Shown here piece after piece: positions 26,497 through 34,598 of a DNA stretch of 58,487 nucleotides. The stretch is from Sulfuritalea sp. (GTDB lineage: Bacteria > Pseudomonadota > Gammaproteobacteria > Burkholderiales > Rhodocyclaceae), in the NCBI GenBank assembly GCA_022842325.1, contig JALHPU010000027.1, forward strand, positions 1-58,487, read 5' to 3'. Positions within the stretch are counted from its first letter, which is position 1. Each line of letters starts with the position of its first letter. The translations under genes were made by a program, and so were the position numbers. Below the pieces are notes generated by a model. It made no database searches. It had not been told where the DNA came from and was given only the letters and a program-made list of their open reading frames with translations.

Positions 26497-27470
26497 CGGT
26501 CAGGGATGTCCTGCTGATCGCCCACGGCAGCCTGCATCCGGCCCTGCGTCGCGAGCTGGCGGCGCGCGGTCTCGAATTGCGCGAGAGTCGGCGCTGGCAG
26601 GACGCCGATCGCAGCCAGCCCGAGCGCATCCTCGGCGCCTACACCTGGTTCTACGAAGGCCTGCGCCATCCGCTGACGATCTGGGGCATGCACCGCTTCC
26701 TGCGCCGGCAGGGCATTCCGCTATTCGTCTGGAACCAGGACGCGCCGCATTACCTGAACCGCGCCGGATGGCGCCTGGACTGGCTGGACCGCGCCCACCT
26801 CTATGACCTCTATGCCACGCACAGCCTGGTCGATGCGCGGCGCGACTTTGCCGACAGCACGCTCTATCTCGCCAACGCCGCCGACACCGCGCGCTACCAC
26901 TTGCACGGCATAACGCTGGAGAGCCTGCGCGACCCGAGCCGCTATGAGCACGACGTCAGCTTCTTCGGCGCCATGGACGGCCGGCGTTACAAGGAAATGC
27001 AAGCGCGCCAGGAATTCTTTGCCGCACTGGGCGAACGATTGGTGGCGCGCGGCATCCGTTTCCTGTTCCGCGAATCGGCCGGCATGAACGTCGAAGAACA
27101 GGTGACGCTGATCCAGACCAGCCGCATCAACCTCAACTTCGGCGCCTCCTGCGACTACGGCGCACCCGTGGCCTCGGGCCTGCCCGAACGCTGCTACGGC
27201 ATCCCGGCCTGCGGCGGCTTCCTGCTCTGCGACAAACGCACCCACGCCCGCGACGACTTCACGCCCGGCGAAAACTGGGCCGAGTTCGACGGACTCGACG
27301 ATTGCGTGGCGCAGATCGAATTCCGGCTGGCGAACTTCGCCGCCACGCGCGACCTGGCCGAACGCTGCCACGCCCATGTCATGGCGCAGCACACCTATGC
27401 CCGGCGTGCGGCGACGCTGCACACTGCGCTGCTGGACTGGCACGATGGCAAACGCGGGCGACTGCAATGA
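26493..27470 (+). CDS. CgeB-like glycosyltransferase (Glyco_trans_1_2 type)
   Basis: This 325-residue protein has a diverged N-terminal Rossmann half (VLLIAHGSLHPALRREL, LFVWNQDAPHY). The C-terminal half is typical of CgeB/spore-maturation-like transferases: INLNFGASCDYG, LPERCYGIPACGGFLLCDKR and a helical FAATRDLAERCHAHVMAQHTY tail. It probably transfers a sugar during polymer assembly. It overlaps both neighbours by four bases. It contains a variant dispersed-motif copy at 26586. Confidence 0.72.
   Translation: MTVRDVLLIAHGSLHPALRRELAARGLELRESRRWQDADRSQPERILGAYTWFYEGLRHPLTIWGMHRFLRRQGIPLFVWNQDAPHYLNRAGWRLDWLDRAHLYDLYATHSLVDARRDFADSTLYLANAADTARYHLHGITLESLRDPSRYEHDVSFFGAMDGRRYKEMQARQEFFAALGERLVARGIRFLFRESAGMNVEEQVTLIQTSRINLNFGASCDYGAPVASGLPERCYGIPACGGFLLCDKRTHARDDFTPGENWAEFDGLDDCVAQIEFRLANFAATRDLAERCHAHVMAQHTYARRAATLHTALLDWHDGKRGRLQ
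26586..26607 (+). repeat. Dispersed motif, ACGCCG variant
   Basis: AGTCGGCGC, seven bases, ACGCCG, in sense orientation. Confidence 0.55.
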
Positions 27471-28444
27471 GCGAGCCGCTGCTGTCTCTCGTAGTTCCAG
27501 TCTACAACGTCGCGCCCTACCTGCCGCGCTGCCTGGAAAGCCTTGCCGCGCTGAACCCGCCGGCCGACGAGATCATCGTCGTCGATGACGGCTCGACCGA
27601 CGACTGCCCGCAAATCCTGGCCGGGTTCGCCGCGCGCCTGCCGCAGATGCGCGTGATCCGCCAGGACAACGGCGGGCTTTCGGCGGCGCGCAACACCGGG
27701 CTCGATGCCGCACGCGGCAAGTACCTGGCCTTCGTCGACTCCGACGATTTCGTCGCGCCCGACGCTTATGCCGAAGCGCTGCGCCTGGCCGATGACGAAG
27801 ACCTCGACATGGTGCTGCTCAACGCCAACTACCATTTCGAGGAGCGCCAAACCGACTACGCGATCTATGCCGACGTGCCCGCCACCGGGGTGATTCCCGG
27901 GCGCGAGTGGCTGCGTCGGCGCTTCGGTGCCGGGCGTTTCCTGCACATGGTCTGGATGCACCTCTACCGCCGCGAGTTCATCGAGGCCCACCATTTCCGC
28001 TTCGTGCCGCGACTGATCCACGAGGACGTGATCTGGACCACGCGGGCCCTGCTGGCGGCACAGCGCGTGCGCTATAGCGGGCACGTCGCCGTGCATTACC
28101 GGATTCCGCTGCGCCGCTTCACGCCCGAGCAGAGCCAGCGCCGCCTGCAGGCCATCGTGGACAGCAGCGTGTTCAACGCCGAGGCGCTGGCAGCGATGTG
28201 CGCCAGGCTCGACGACGACCCCGAACTGCGCCGGCTGCTGGCCGACCATCTGGTTGATGGCGCCCTCTCGGTATTCCACAAGCTGGCGAAGATGCCGGAC
28301 CGCGCCGTCGCCGCCGCGACGCTGCGCCGCCTGCGCCGCGACGGCTTCATGCGATTGTTGTGGCGCCACGCCGGCAACGCCGCGCAACGCCGCCGCATCG
28401 CACGGCACTGGCTGCGGTCCTGGCTGGCGGGAGCCGGCAAATGA
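27467..28444 (+). CDS. Glycosyltransferase family 2
   Basis: This 325-residue inverting GT-A enzyme begins LLSLVVPVYNVAPYLPRCLESL. It has the nucleotide-binding IIVVDDGSTDDCPQIL, DNGGLSAARNTGLDAARGKYLAFVDSDDF (DxD-type metal motif) and LIHEDVIWTTRAL later. It adds a sugar on the cytoplasmic side. It has a four-base overlap with the O-antigen ligase gene downstream. Confidence 0.88.
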   Translation: MSEPLLSLVVPVYNVAPYLPRCLESLAALNPPADEIIVVDDGSTDDCPQILAGFAARLPQMRVIRQDNGGLSAARNTGLDAARGKYLAFVDSDDFVAPDAYAEALRLADDEDLDMVLLNANYHFEERQTDYAIYADVPATGVIPGREWLRRRFGAGRFLHMVWMHLYRREFIEAHHFRFVPRLIHEDVIWTTRALLAAQRVRYSGHVAVHYRIPLRRFTPEQSQRRLQAIVDSSVFNAEALAAMCARLDDDPELRRLLADHLVDGALSVFHKLAKMPDRAVAAATLRRLRRDGFMRLLWRHAGNAAQRRRIARHWLRSWLAGAGK

Positions 28445-29733
28445 TGACCGCGGCCGCAACGATGGCGTGGTTCTGGCAGGCCTGGCTCGCCGCCATCGTT
28501 TTCATCTTTCCGATTCCGCATACCATCGCCCTGCGCAACATGGTGTTGCTGATCGGCCTGCTGGCGCTGCTGGCAACGCTGCGCCGCGCGCCGCGGCCGT
28601 CGCTGCCGGCGACCCTGGTGCCCGCAGCCTGGGCCCTGCTGGCGACCACGATCTGGCTGCTGCTGCATTCCTTCGCCGTGGCGCCGGCGCCGACTGTTGC
28701 ACTGGACAACCTGCGCGGCGACTGGATCGTGCCGCTGCTGACGGCCGTGCTGGCGGCCCATGCTGCAGCACGGGCCGGTCCCAGGCAGGCAGTCGTGGCG
28801 ATAGTCGCGGCGCTCCTGGCGCACATGCTCTGGGTCTTCGGCTGGCAGCTTTGGCTGCTGGCCACCAGAGGTAACTTGGGAAACATGTACGATGGAATTG
28901 TGCCCTTCGGCGAACGCGACTATCAGAGCAGCCTGAATGGTTTCCTGTTTACCTTATTGCTCGCAGAGCGAGTCGCAATGAAGTGCGTCGGTACAAATGC
29001 GGCGCATTTCGTCACCGGAACCGGATGGGCCGCGCTGGCAATTTCGCTGGTTGCCGACGCCGCATTGCGGGTGCGCAACGGAACTGTGGTCAATGTCGCG
29101 CTGCTATTGGTGGCTACCGTCTGGATGGCGTGGCGCAAGCCACGTTTCCTTCTCCTGCTGCTGGTCGTGGCAGGACTGGGCAGCACGTCCGTGGCACTCG
29201 ATCCGCGCTGGAACGGTTTGACGGAATCAATTGCCACTGGCTGGAATTCACCTAGCTCGTACTGGTTGCCGGGCAACCAAGCACCTCGACCATCGACGCC
29301 CTCGGGTGCAGATATCGAAAATTCCGCCTACTTGCGTGCTGCCTGGGCACACCAGGCCGTACTGGCAATCGGCGAGCATCCGTTAGGCCTCGGTTTTGGC
29401 CGCAACGGCTTCGGGCTGGCGATCACGTCGAAGTACGGCGACAGAGGCAAGGACATGGTCAGCAGCCACAGCGGCTGGCTGGATTTCGCCCTGGGCGCCG
29501 GCCTGCCGGGACTTGCGCTGCTGCTGCTCACCGCCGGCCTGGCGATCCGCGGCGGCTGGCGGCAATTCCGTCAGCATGACGACGCCGCCGGCCTGATGCT
29601 CAGTTTCCTGACCGGCGGCTACCTGCTGCGCTGCCTGCTCGACGGCCACCTTTCCGGCTGGCGGCTGGGGCTGTTCGCCTTCCTCTGCGGCGTGCTGGTC
29701 GCGGCGATGAAAGATCCGCGGCAGAAAACATGA
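28441..29733 (+). CDS. O-antigen ligase/polymerase (Wzy/WaaL-like) membrane protein
   Basis: This 430-residue polytopic protein has about ten hydrophobic helices. A large periplasmic loop (around 260-330) contains NSAYLRAAWAHQAVLAIGEHPLGLGFGRNGFG and SSHSGWLDFALGAGLPGLALLLLTAG, the Wzy_C pattern with an H-x6-G-like element. It would ligate O-antigen to core or polymerise repeats. The stretch 28870-29350 is clearly less GC-rich and uses rarer codons than the flanks, suggesting recombination within the gene. ATG 28441 overlaps the GT2 stop. Confidence 0.8.
   Translation: MMTAAATMAWFWQAWLAAIVFIFPIPHTIALRNMVLLIGLLALLATLRRAPRPSLPATLVPAAWALLATTIWLLLHSFAVAPAPTVALDNLRGDWIVPLLTAVLAAHAAARAGPRQAVVAIVAALLAHMLWVFGWQLWLLATRGNLGNMYDGIVPFGERDYQSSLNGFLFTLLLAERVAMKCVGTNAAHFVTGTGWAALAISLVADAALRVRNGTVVNVALLLVATVWMAWRKPRFLLLLLVVAGLGSTSVALDPRWNGLTESIATGWNSPSSYWLPGNQAPRPSTPSGADIENSAYLRAAWAHQAVLAIGEHPLGLGFGRNGFGLAITSKYGDRGKDMVSSHSGWLDFALGAGLPGLALLLLTAGLAIRGGWRQFRQHDDAAGLMLSFLTGGYLLRCLLDGHLSGWRLGLFAFLCGVLVAAMKDPRQKT
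28674..28695 (-). repeat. Dispersed motif AGTCGGCGC-N7-ACGGCG
   Basis: Exact copy. On the sense strand it lies over the codons for an AVAPAPTV stretch of the ligase. Confidence 0.75.
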
Positions 29734-30863
29734 ACCTGGTCCAGATCAACCTGCAGCCCCACTTCGGCGGCGGCGAGGTGTACACCGCCTTCCTTTGCCG
29801 CGCGCTGTCGCAGCTGGGCATGCCGACGCGCCTGCTGGTGCACCCGGATGCCGCCTTCTGGGATCGCCTCGATCTCCCGGCCGACACCGAGCGCATCGCC
29901 GTCGCCGATTCCGGCGACCTGCCGCAGCATTTGCCGGCCGGGCCGTTGTGGCTGCTGTCGCACGGACCGCTGGCGGCCGAACTGCGCAGCGCGATACCGG
30001 GCCGGCTGCGCACGGCCGTCGCCCACATGCCGGTGCAGGGCCGCAATCCGGCCGCCTACGTCGATCACGACCGAATCTACGCCGTCTCCGGCTGGGTCCG
30101 CGACGGCCTCGTCGCCGCCGGGCTGCCGGCGTGGCAGGAGCCGCTGTACGGCGTCGCCGAACTCGGAACACGAAATCCCGGCGCGCAAATCGTCTGCCGC
30201 CGCAGCCGCTACGACTGGGACCGGCGCAAGGGTCGCGACCGGCTGCTGGGCGCATTCGAGCCGCTGACCGAGGCGCTGCGACCGCATCCCGCGTTCGTTC
30301 GCCGCGACGGCCTGACGCTGGGCATCGTCTCGCGGCTGACGCCGATCAAGCAGTTTCCCTTGCTGTTCGAAAAGCTGGCACCGGTGCTGGCGCGCCATCC
30401 GCAGGTGAATCTCGAAATCTTCGGCAGCGGCGGCTACGCCTCGGTGCGCGACCTCGACGCCGCGCTGCGGCCCTGCGCCGGACAGGTGCGCTTCTGGGGC
30501 CAGCAGGGCAATGTCGCGGCGATCTACCGCGAGCTCGACTACCTGCTGTCCGGCCTGCCGGAGAAGGAAGCGCTGGGACTCAACATCATCGAAGCGCAGG
30601 CCTGCGGCACGCCGGTCATCGCGGTGGATGCGCCACCCTTCAGCGAAACCGTGCTGGACGGCAAGACCGGTTTTCTTTACCGCGATCCGCGCCAGGATGC
30701 CGGCGCCGACTTCGGTCGACTGCTCGACGAACTGCTGGCGGGTCGCCCGCGACCGCAGCCGGAACTGGCGCAGGAACATCTCGCGCGGTTTTCCTTCGCA
30801 GCTTTTGTCGAGCGTCTGCGGCCGGTTGTGGCCGACGCAATGGCTTACACCAAGCGCGAATAG
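29730..30863 (+). CDS. Glycosyltransferase family 4
   Basis: This 377-residue GT-B protein begins MNLVQINLQPHFGGGEVYTAF. The linker is LGIVSRLTPIKQFPLLFEKL and the donor-binding region is EKEALGLNIIEAQACGTPVIAVDAPPFSETVLDGKTGF. It closes the plus-strand LPS operon, with a four-base overlap to the ligase gene. Its 3' end overlaps convergently by 19 bases with the minus-strand glycosyltransferase. The sugar is unknown. Confidence 0.83.
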   Translation: MNLVQINLQPHFGGGEVYTAFLCRALSQLGMPTRLLVHPDAAFWDRLDLPADTERIAVADSGDLPQHLPAGPLWLLSHGPLAAELRSAIPGRLRTAVAHMPVQGRNPAAYVDHDRIYAVSGWVRDGLVAAGLPAWQEPLYGVAELGTRNPGAQIVCRRSRYDWDRRKGRDRLLGAFEPLTEALRPHPAFVRRDGLTLGIVSRLTPIKQFPLLFEKLAPVLARHPQVNLEIFGSGGYASVRDLDAALRPCAGQVRFWGQQGNVAAIYRELDYLLSGLPEKEALGLNIIEAQACGTPVIAVDAPPFSETVLDGKTGFLYRDPRQDAGADFGRLLDELLAGRPRPQPELAQEHLARFSFAAFVERLRPVVADAMAYTKRE

Positions 30864-31942
30864 AGCGCCATCAGCTGCGCCGCCATCGACGTGAGTTCGA
30901 GATGGGCAACGCTGGCGCGTGCCGCATCGCGCATCGCCGGCGCGCGGCCGCACAAGCTGTCGAGACCGCTTGCCAGCGCCGCCGCATCGCCGGCGGCAAT
31001 CACCAGGCCGTTGGCCGGGGTGACCAGTTCCGCCGCGCCGCAGGTGGTGGTGGTGAGCAGCGGCAGGCCGCAGGCCAACGCCTCCAGCGCCGCGTTGGGA
31101 AACGGATCGTAGAGCGTGGGCAGGGCGAAGACGTCCGCCGCACCGTAGAAGGGCCGCACGTCGGCCTGGGCGCCGAGGAACATCACGCGCTCGTCGACAC
31201 CCAGCGTTTGCGCCAGTTTGCGCATCAGCATTTCGTCCTTGTCGCGGCCGACCACCCAGAGCCGCGCGTCGCTGCGGGCCATGCGCGCGAATGCCTGCAG
31301 CAGGGTCGGCAGGCCCTTGCGCTCATAGCCGGATCCGACGAAGAGGATCACCGGGGTCGCGGCATCCACTCCGGTTTTTTCGCGCAGGCCGCGGCCCAGT
31401 TCGGCGCGCAGCCGCGGATGGAAGGCCTCGAGGTCGACGCCGCTGTAGATCACCTGCAGCTTCTCCTCGGCGACGCCGAAGCGGCACGCGATGTCGTCCC
31501 TGACCATGCGCGAATTGCAGATCACGGCGCGCAGCCGCGGGTGGCGGAACATCGCCTCCTCCGCCGCCAGCGTGTAGCGATGCCAGGGCGCGAAACGGTC
31601 CGACGGCTTGTTGCGCAGTTCCAGCCAGGTGGCATGAACGCCGTCGCCGGCACGGTAGATGTCACAGCCGGGAATGCGCTCGTGGCTTTGCACCAGGTCG
31701 AAACGCCCCTGCGCCATCAGGCCTTGCACGCCGCGGGCAAAGCCCGCATCGCGCCAGGTGCGGCCGAGATAGAAGGGATCGACGCGCACGTTCTCGATGC
31801 CGCCCGCCGTGTCGCCCTGCCATTCGCGGGCGACGATGGCGACGTCGACACCCCGGGCTTTCAGTGCCGCCAGTGCGCGCTCGACAAAGCGCTCGGCGCC
31901 GCCGAAGGGGGTGTATTTCTGGCGCACGATGGCGAGTTTCAC
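30845..31942 (-). CDS. Glycosyltransferase family 4 (WaaG-like)
   Basis: This 365-residue GT4 protein begins MKLAIVRQKYTPFGGAERFVE, very like WaaG (LPS glucosyltransferase I). It has VQSHERIPGCDIYRAGDGVHA, VIYSGVDLEAFHPRLR, LFVGSGYERKGLPTLLQAF and FALPTLYDPFPNAALEALACGLPLLTT. The start here is a GTG at 31942. A second copy of its first 15 codons, with an ATG, lies about 140 bases upstream (see repeat at 31943-32085). It may glucosylate heptose II. It is encoded opposite the main operon with the waaQ-like gene. Confidence 0.85.
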   Translation of the reverse strand: MKLAIVRQKYTPFGGAERFVERALAALKARGVDVAIVAREWQGDTAGGIENVRVDPFYLGRTWRDAGFARGVQGLMAQGRFDLVQSHERIPGCDIYRAGDGVHATWLELRNKPSDRFAPWHRYTLAAEEAMFRHPRLRAVICNSRMVRDDIACRFGVAEEKLQVIYSGVDLEAFHPRLRAELGRGLREKTGVDAATPVILFVGSGYERKGLPTLLQAFARMARSDARLWVVGRDKDEMLMRKLAQTLGVDERVMFLGAQADVRPFYGAADVFALPTLYDPFPNAALEALACGLPLLTTTTCGAAELVTPANGLVIAAGDAAALASGLDSLCGRAPAMRDAARASVAHLELTSMAAQLMALYSRLV

Positions 31943-32085
31943 GGCCGTACTCCGTAGTTACCGCCAAACGGCGGCGCGCATCCCGCGCGCGGCCGCTTCG
32001 CCCCCGGCTGCGCCGGGTCCCCCTCCGCTGCACACGGTCGCCCGCCGAAGGGTGTGTACTTTTGACGAACAATGGCGAGCTTCAT
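31943..32085 (-). repeat. Duplicated 5' end of the GT4 gene plus GC-rich insert
   Basis: Reading on the minus strand from about 32085, an ATG opens codons for MKLAIVRQKYTPFGG, the same fifteen residues that begin the real gene at 31942. The DNA copies have diverged at several third positions. Between them lie about 98 bases of GC-rich hairpin sequence (CGCGCATCCCGCGCG, CCCCCGGCTGCGCCGGG). The upstream reading frame ends at 31939 inside the true gene. This looks like an element inserted with duplication of the gene start. Confidence 0.7.
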
Positions 32086-33203
32086 GCCAGCAGTTCCTCG
32101 CACGCGGCCAGCACCTGCGCCACCGGCAGCGTGGTCAGGCAGGCGCTGAGCTTGCTGTCGTTGCAGCCGGCCATGCCGCAGGGACGGCATGGATGGGTGT
32201 TCGAGGCAACGACCCGATGACCTTTGTGCAAGGGATCCCACGGTCCCCATTCCAGATCGCCGGAGGGACCGAAGATGGCCACCACCGGCGTGCCCATGGC
32301 GGCGGCCATGTGCATCGGCGCCGAATCGACGCCGACGAAGAGCTTCGCCTTGGCGGTCAGCGCCGCGAGTTCCTTGAGCGAGAGCTGGCCGGACAGGTCA
32401 ACAGTTCCCGCAGGGACGCAGCGCGCTGGCGCCGACGCGACGGCGTTCCTGTCGCGCGCCGCACAAATGCCCGCAATCAGCGCCAACTCGTTGGCATCCG
32501 GCGCCGACGTCAGCACCAGGGGCCAACCTTTGGTGGCAAGCGCGTCGCACAAGGCAGCCACGCGCTCGGCCGGCCAGCATTTGAAGCCCCAGCGCGAGGC
32601 GGCATGGATGTGGATGAAGCCGCCCGCGGCCAGGCCGTGCCCAACCAGCAGGTTCGCCACACGCGCCGCGGCCTCGGCGCCCGGCACCAGGATCACCTGC
32701 TTGTCGGCGGCCGTCGGCTCGATGCCCAGCGCGCGCAGGCTGTCGAGATTGGTTTCCACGGTATGGCGCTGCGGATCGGACTGCGCCGGGTAATAGTGGG
32801 TAAAGCTTTTGGCCCAGAAGCCGGGCCGGAAGCGCGGCGCCACCGACCAGCGCGGGCGCAGCAGGCGCACCAGCCAGGCCCCGCGGGTATGCACCGAGAG
32901 ATGCACCACGAGATCGTAGCGCCGCGCGCGCAGCGCCCGGATCAGCCGCCATTCGGCAGCCGTCTGGCGGCGCAGGCCCTGCCGCTTCCAGCCGCGGTCG
33001 ATCAGGTGCAACTTCGTCAGTGCCGGATGGCCCGCCAGCATCGGCGCCGTATCGGCATACACCAGTGCGTCGATCTCGCATTGGGGTGCCGCGCGCTTCA
33101 GCGCCGAAATCACCGGCGCCGCGAGCAAGACGTCGCCGTGATGGCGCAACTTGATCACCAGAACACGGCGCAGTCGAGCTGGCGAGAAGACTTCAATGGG
33201 CAT
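32082..33203 (-). CDS. LPS heptosyltransferase (WaaQ/RfaQ-like, GT9)
   Basis: This 373-residue GT9 protein has RVLVIKLRHHGDVLLAAPVISAL at the N-terminus. Further on are YDLVVHLSVHTRGAWLVRLLRP, FIHIHAASRWGFKCWPAERVAAL, KLFVGVDSAPMHMAAAMGTPVVAIFGPSG and a Cys-rich close (HPCRPCGMAGCNDSKLSACL). This is the form called heptosyltransferase III. It adds a branch heptose to the inner core. Its ATG at 33203 opens the minus-strand pair. The stop touches the duplicated glycosyltransferase start. Confidence 0.87.
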   Translation of the reverse strand: MPIEVFSPARLRRVLVIKLRHHGDVLLAAPVISALKRAAPQCEIDALVYADTAPMLAGHPALTKLHLIDRGWKRQGLRRQTAAEWRLIRALRARRYDLVVHLSVHTRGAWLVRLLRPRWSVAPRFRPGFWAKSFTHYYPAQSDPQRHTVETNLDSLRALGIEPTAADKQVILVPGAEAAARVANLLVGHGLAAGGFIHIHAASRWGFKCWPAERVAALCDALATKGWPLVLTSAPDANELALIAGICAARDRNAVASAPARCVPAGTVDLSGQLSLKELAALTAKAKLFVGVDSAPMHMAAAMGTPVVAIFGPSGDLEWGPWDPLHKGHRVVASNTHPCRPCGMAGCNDSKLSACLTTLPVAQVLAACEELLA

Positions 33204-33313
33204 GCGCGCATTTTGCCAGAGCGCGGCAAATTACCCACGACGCCTGCCAAACCACATTCAATTTGCAGGCTTGTTGCTTGACCTGATTATGCTTTTCCCG
33301 GAAACTTGCCACC

Positions 33314-33508
33314 ATGAACGTTTCCCTCGATCAACTGGAGCGCAAGGTCGAACAGATGGTGGCCGTTTGCGCCAGCCTGCGCGGCGAGAATCAGGCCCTG
33401 CGTGCCCACGTGGCGGGCCTCGAAGCGGAAAAGGCGGCCCTGGCGCAGAAAATCGATGTCGCGCGCGAGCGCCTTGAAGGCCTGGTCGCCCGGTTGCCCG
33501 ACGAATGA
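33314..33508 (+). CDS. ZapB-like coiled-coil cell-division protein (TIGR02449)
   Basis: This 64-residue, almost entirely coiled-coil protein starts MNVSLDQLERKVEQMVA. Heptads continue through LRGENQALRAHVAGLEAEKAAL to the end. Such proteins precede zapA in Betaproteobacteria and probably act at the Z-ring as ZapB does. It overlaps the zapA start by four bases. Confidence 0.8.
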   Translation: MNVSLDQLERKVEQMVAVCASLRGENQALRAHVAGLEAEKAALAQKIDVARERLEGLVARLPDE

Positions 33509-33831
33509 GCAAAACCCTCGAAGTCACCTTGCTGGGCAAGGAGTATCGCGTCGCCTGCGAGCCGGCCGAACGCGATGCGCTGCAGGCCGCGGTGAACCTG
33601 CTCGACGGCAAACTCAAGGAAGCCGCCGAGAAAACACCCACCAGCGCGCGCGGCAGCGGCGAGCGCGTCGCAATCATGGTCGCGCTGAATCTGGCGCACG
33701 AATTGCTCGCTGCGAAAAACACTCCCGAACAAATTGCCGCCGCGCTTGAAAGCGAAACGATTCAGCGTAGAATAAATTCCATCGAAGCCAAGCTCGACGA
33801 ATCGCTGGCGCAGCACGAACAGTTGTTCTGA
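33505..33831 (+). CDS. zapA: Cell division protein ZapA
   Basis: This 108-residue protein has the ZapA fold. The N-terminal KTLEVTLLGKEYRVACEPAERDALQAAVNLLDGKLKE globular part is followed by a helical dimer/tetramer coiled coil (ERVAIMVALNLAHELLAAK). It bundles FtsZ filaments at mid-cell. It is directly followed by the 6S RNA gene, the usual zapA-ssrS order in proteobacteria. Confidence 0.92.
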   Translation: MSKTLEVTLLGKEYRVACEPAERDALQAAVNLLDGKLKEAAEKTPTSARGSGERVAIMVALNLAHELLAAKNTPEQIAAALESETIQRRINSIEAKLDESLAQHEQLF

Positions 33832-33884
33832 TCGCTGTTCCGGGCATTGCCCGCCGCCGAATCGCAAATGAATCGCCTGGCTTC

Positions 33885-34070
33885 CCAGGGTTTCCCCTGC
33901 GGTGTTCGCCAAGGCCATACATTCCTTGAACCAATACCGATTGGCATCGGCCGCAGCCCAGAGACGCCGCTGTTGTGATCGCTCCCAGTGAGCGAACCTG
34001 AAGCGGCAGGAACGTGGCCCCTCTGAACCCAGGTTCAGGATGCCGGCCAAACGGCACTCGCGGGGGAATC
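33885..34070 (+). ncRNA. ssrS: 6S RNA
   Basis: This transcript of about 185 nt follows zapA. The 5' arm TTTCCCCTGCGGTGTTCGCC pairs with the 3' arm GGCACTCGCGGGGGAA to form the closing stem. The interior shows the long interrupted helix with CCTTGAACC and, on the opposite side, CTCTGAACCC / GGTTCAGGATGCCGG, as in other beta- and gammaproteobacterial 6S RNAs. It mimics an open promoter and holds sigma70-RNA polymerase in stationary phase. A strong terminator follows. Exact ends are estimates. Confidence 0.88.
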
Positions 34071-34076
34071 AATCAG

Positions 34077-34107
34077 CAGGGCGCGGAGTCTTCCGCGCCC
34101 TGTTTCA
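34077..34107 (+). terminator. Rho-independent terminator after 6S RNA
   Basis: A perfect 11-base stem (CAGGGCGCGGA / TCCGCGCCCTG) with a GTCT loop is followed by TTTCATT. It ends the zapA-ssrS unit 15 bases before the EVE gene. Confidence 0.85.
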
Positions 34108-34121
34108 TTAAGGGAAACGGC

Positions 34122-34598
34122 ATGACGCGCTACTGGCTGATGAAAACCGAGCCCGCGGTGGTGGGCATCGACCACGTGCTGGCGATGCCGCAACAGACCG
34201 TGGACTGGTGGGGCGTACGCAACTACCAGGCGCGCAATTTCATGCGCGACCAGATGCAGGTCGGCGACGGCGTGCTGTTCTATCACGCGTCCTGCGCCGA
34301 GCCGGGCATCGCCGGACTGGCCGAAGTGGCGCAACTGGCCTACCCGGACCGCACCCAGTTCGATCCGAAAAGTCACTATTACGATCCGAAGTCGACGCCG
34401 GAAAATCCGCGCTGGGTCAACGTCGATGTGCGCGTGCTGAAGAAGACCCGGCTGATCGGCCTCGACGAATTGCGCGCGCATCCCGAACTGGCCCATCTGC
34501 GCGCGCTGCAGCGCGGCAACCGCCTGTCGATCACCCCGGTCGATCCCGCAGAATGGAAGTTCATCACCGCAAAGCTGATGAAGAAAGCAGCGAAATGA
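34122..34598 (+). CDS. EVE domain protein
   Basis: This 158-residue single EVE domain begins RYWLMKTEP. It has WWGVRNYQARNFMRDQMQVGDGVLFYHASCAEPGIAGLAEV and a conserved DPKSHYYDPKSTPENPRWVNVDV. EVE folds resemble PUA and YTH domains and bind modified bases, and related proteins appear in anti-phage systems. Here it sits in a housekeeping context after zapA-ssrS, as it does in many Betaproteobacteria. It overlaps the TauE/SafE gene by four bases. ATG 34122 follows AAGGGAAACGG. Confidence 0.88.
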   Translation: MTRYWLMKTEPAVVGIDHVLAMPQQTVDWWGVRNYQARNFMRDQMQVGDGVLFYHASCAEPGIAGLAEVAQLAYPDRTQFDPKSHYYDPKSTPENPRWVNVDVRVLKKTRLIGLDELRAHPELAHLRALQRGNRLSITPVDPAEWKFITAKLMKKAAK

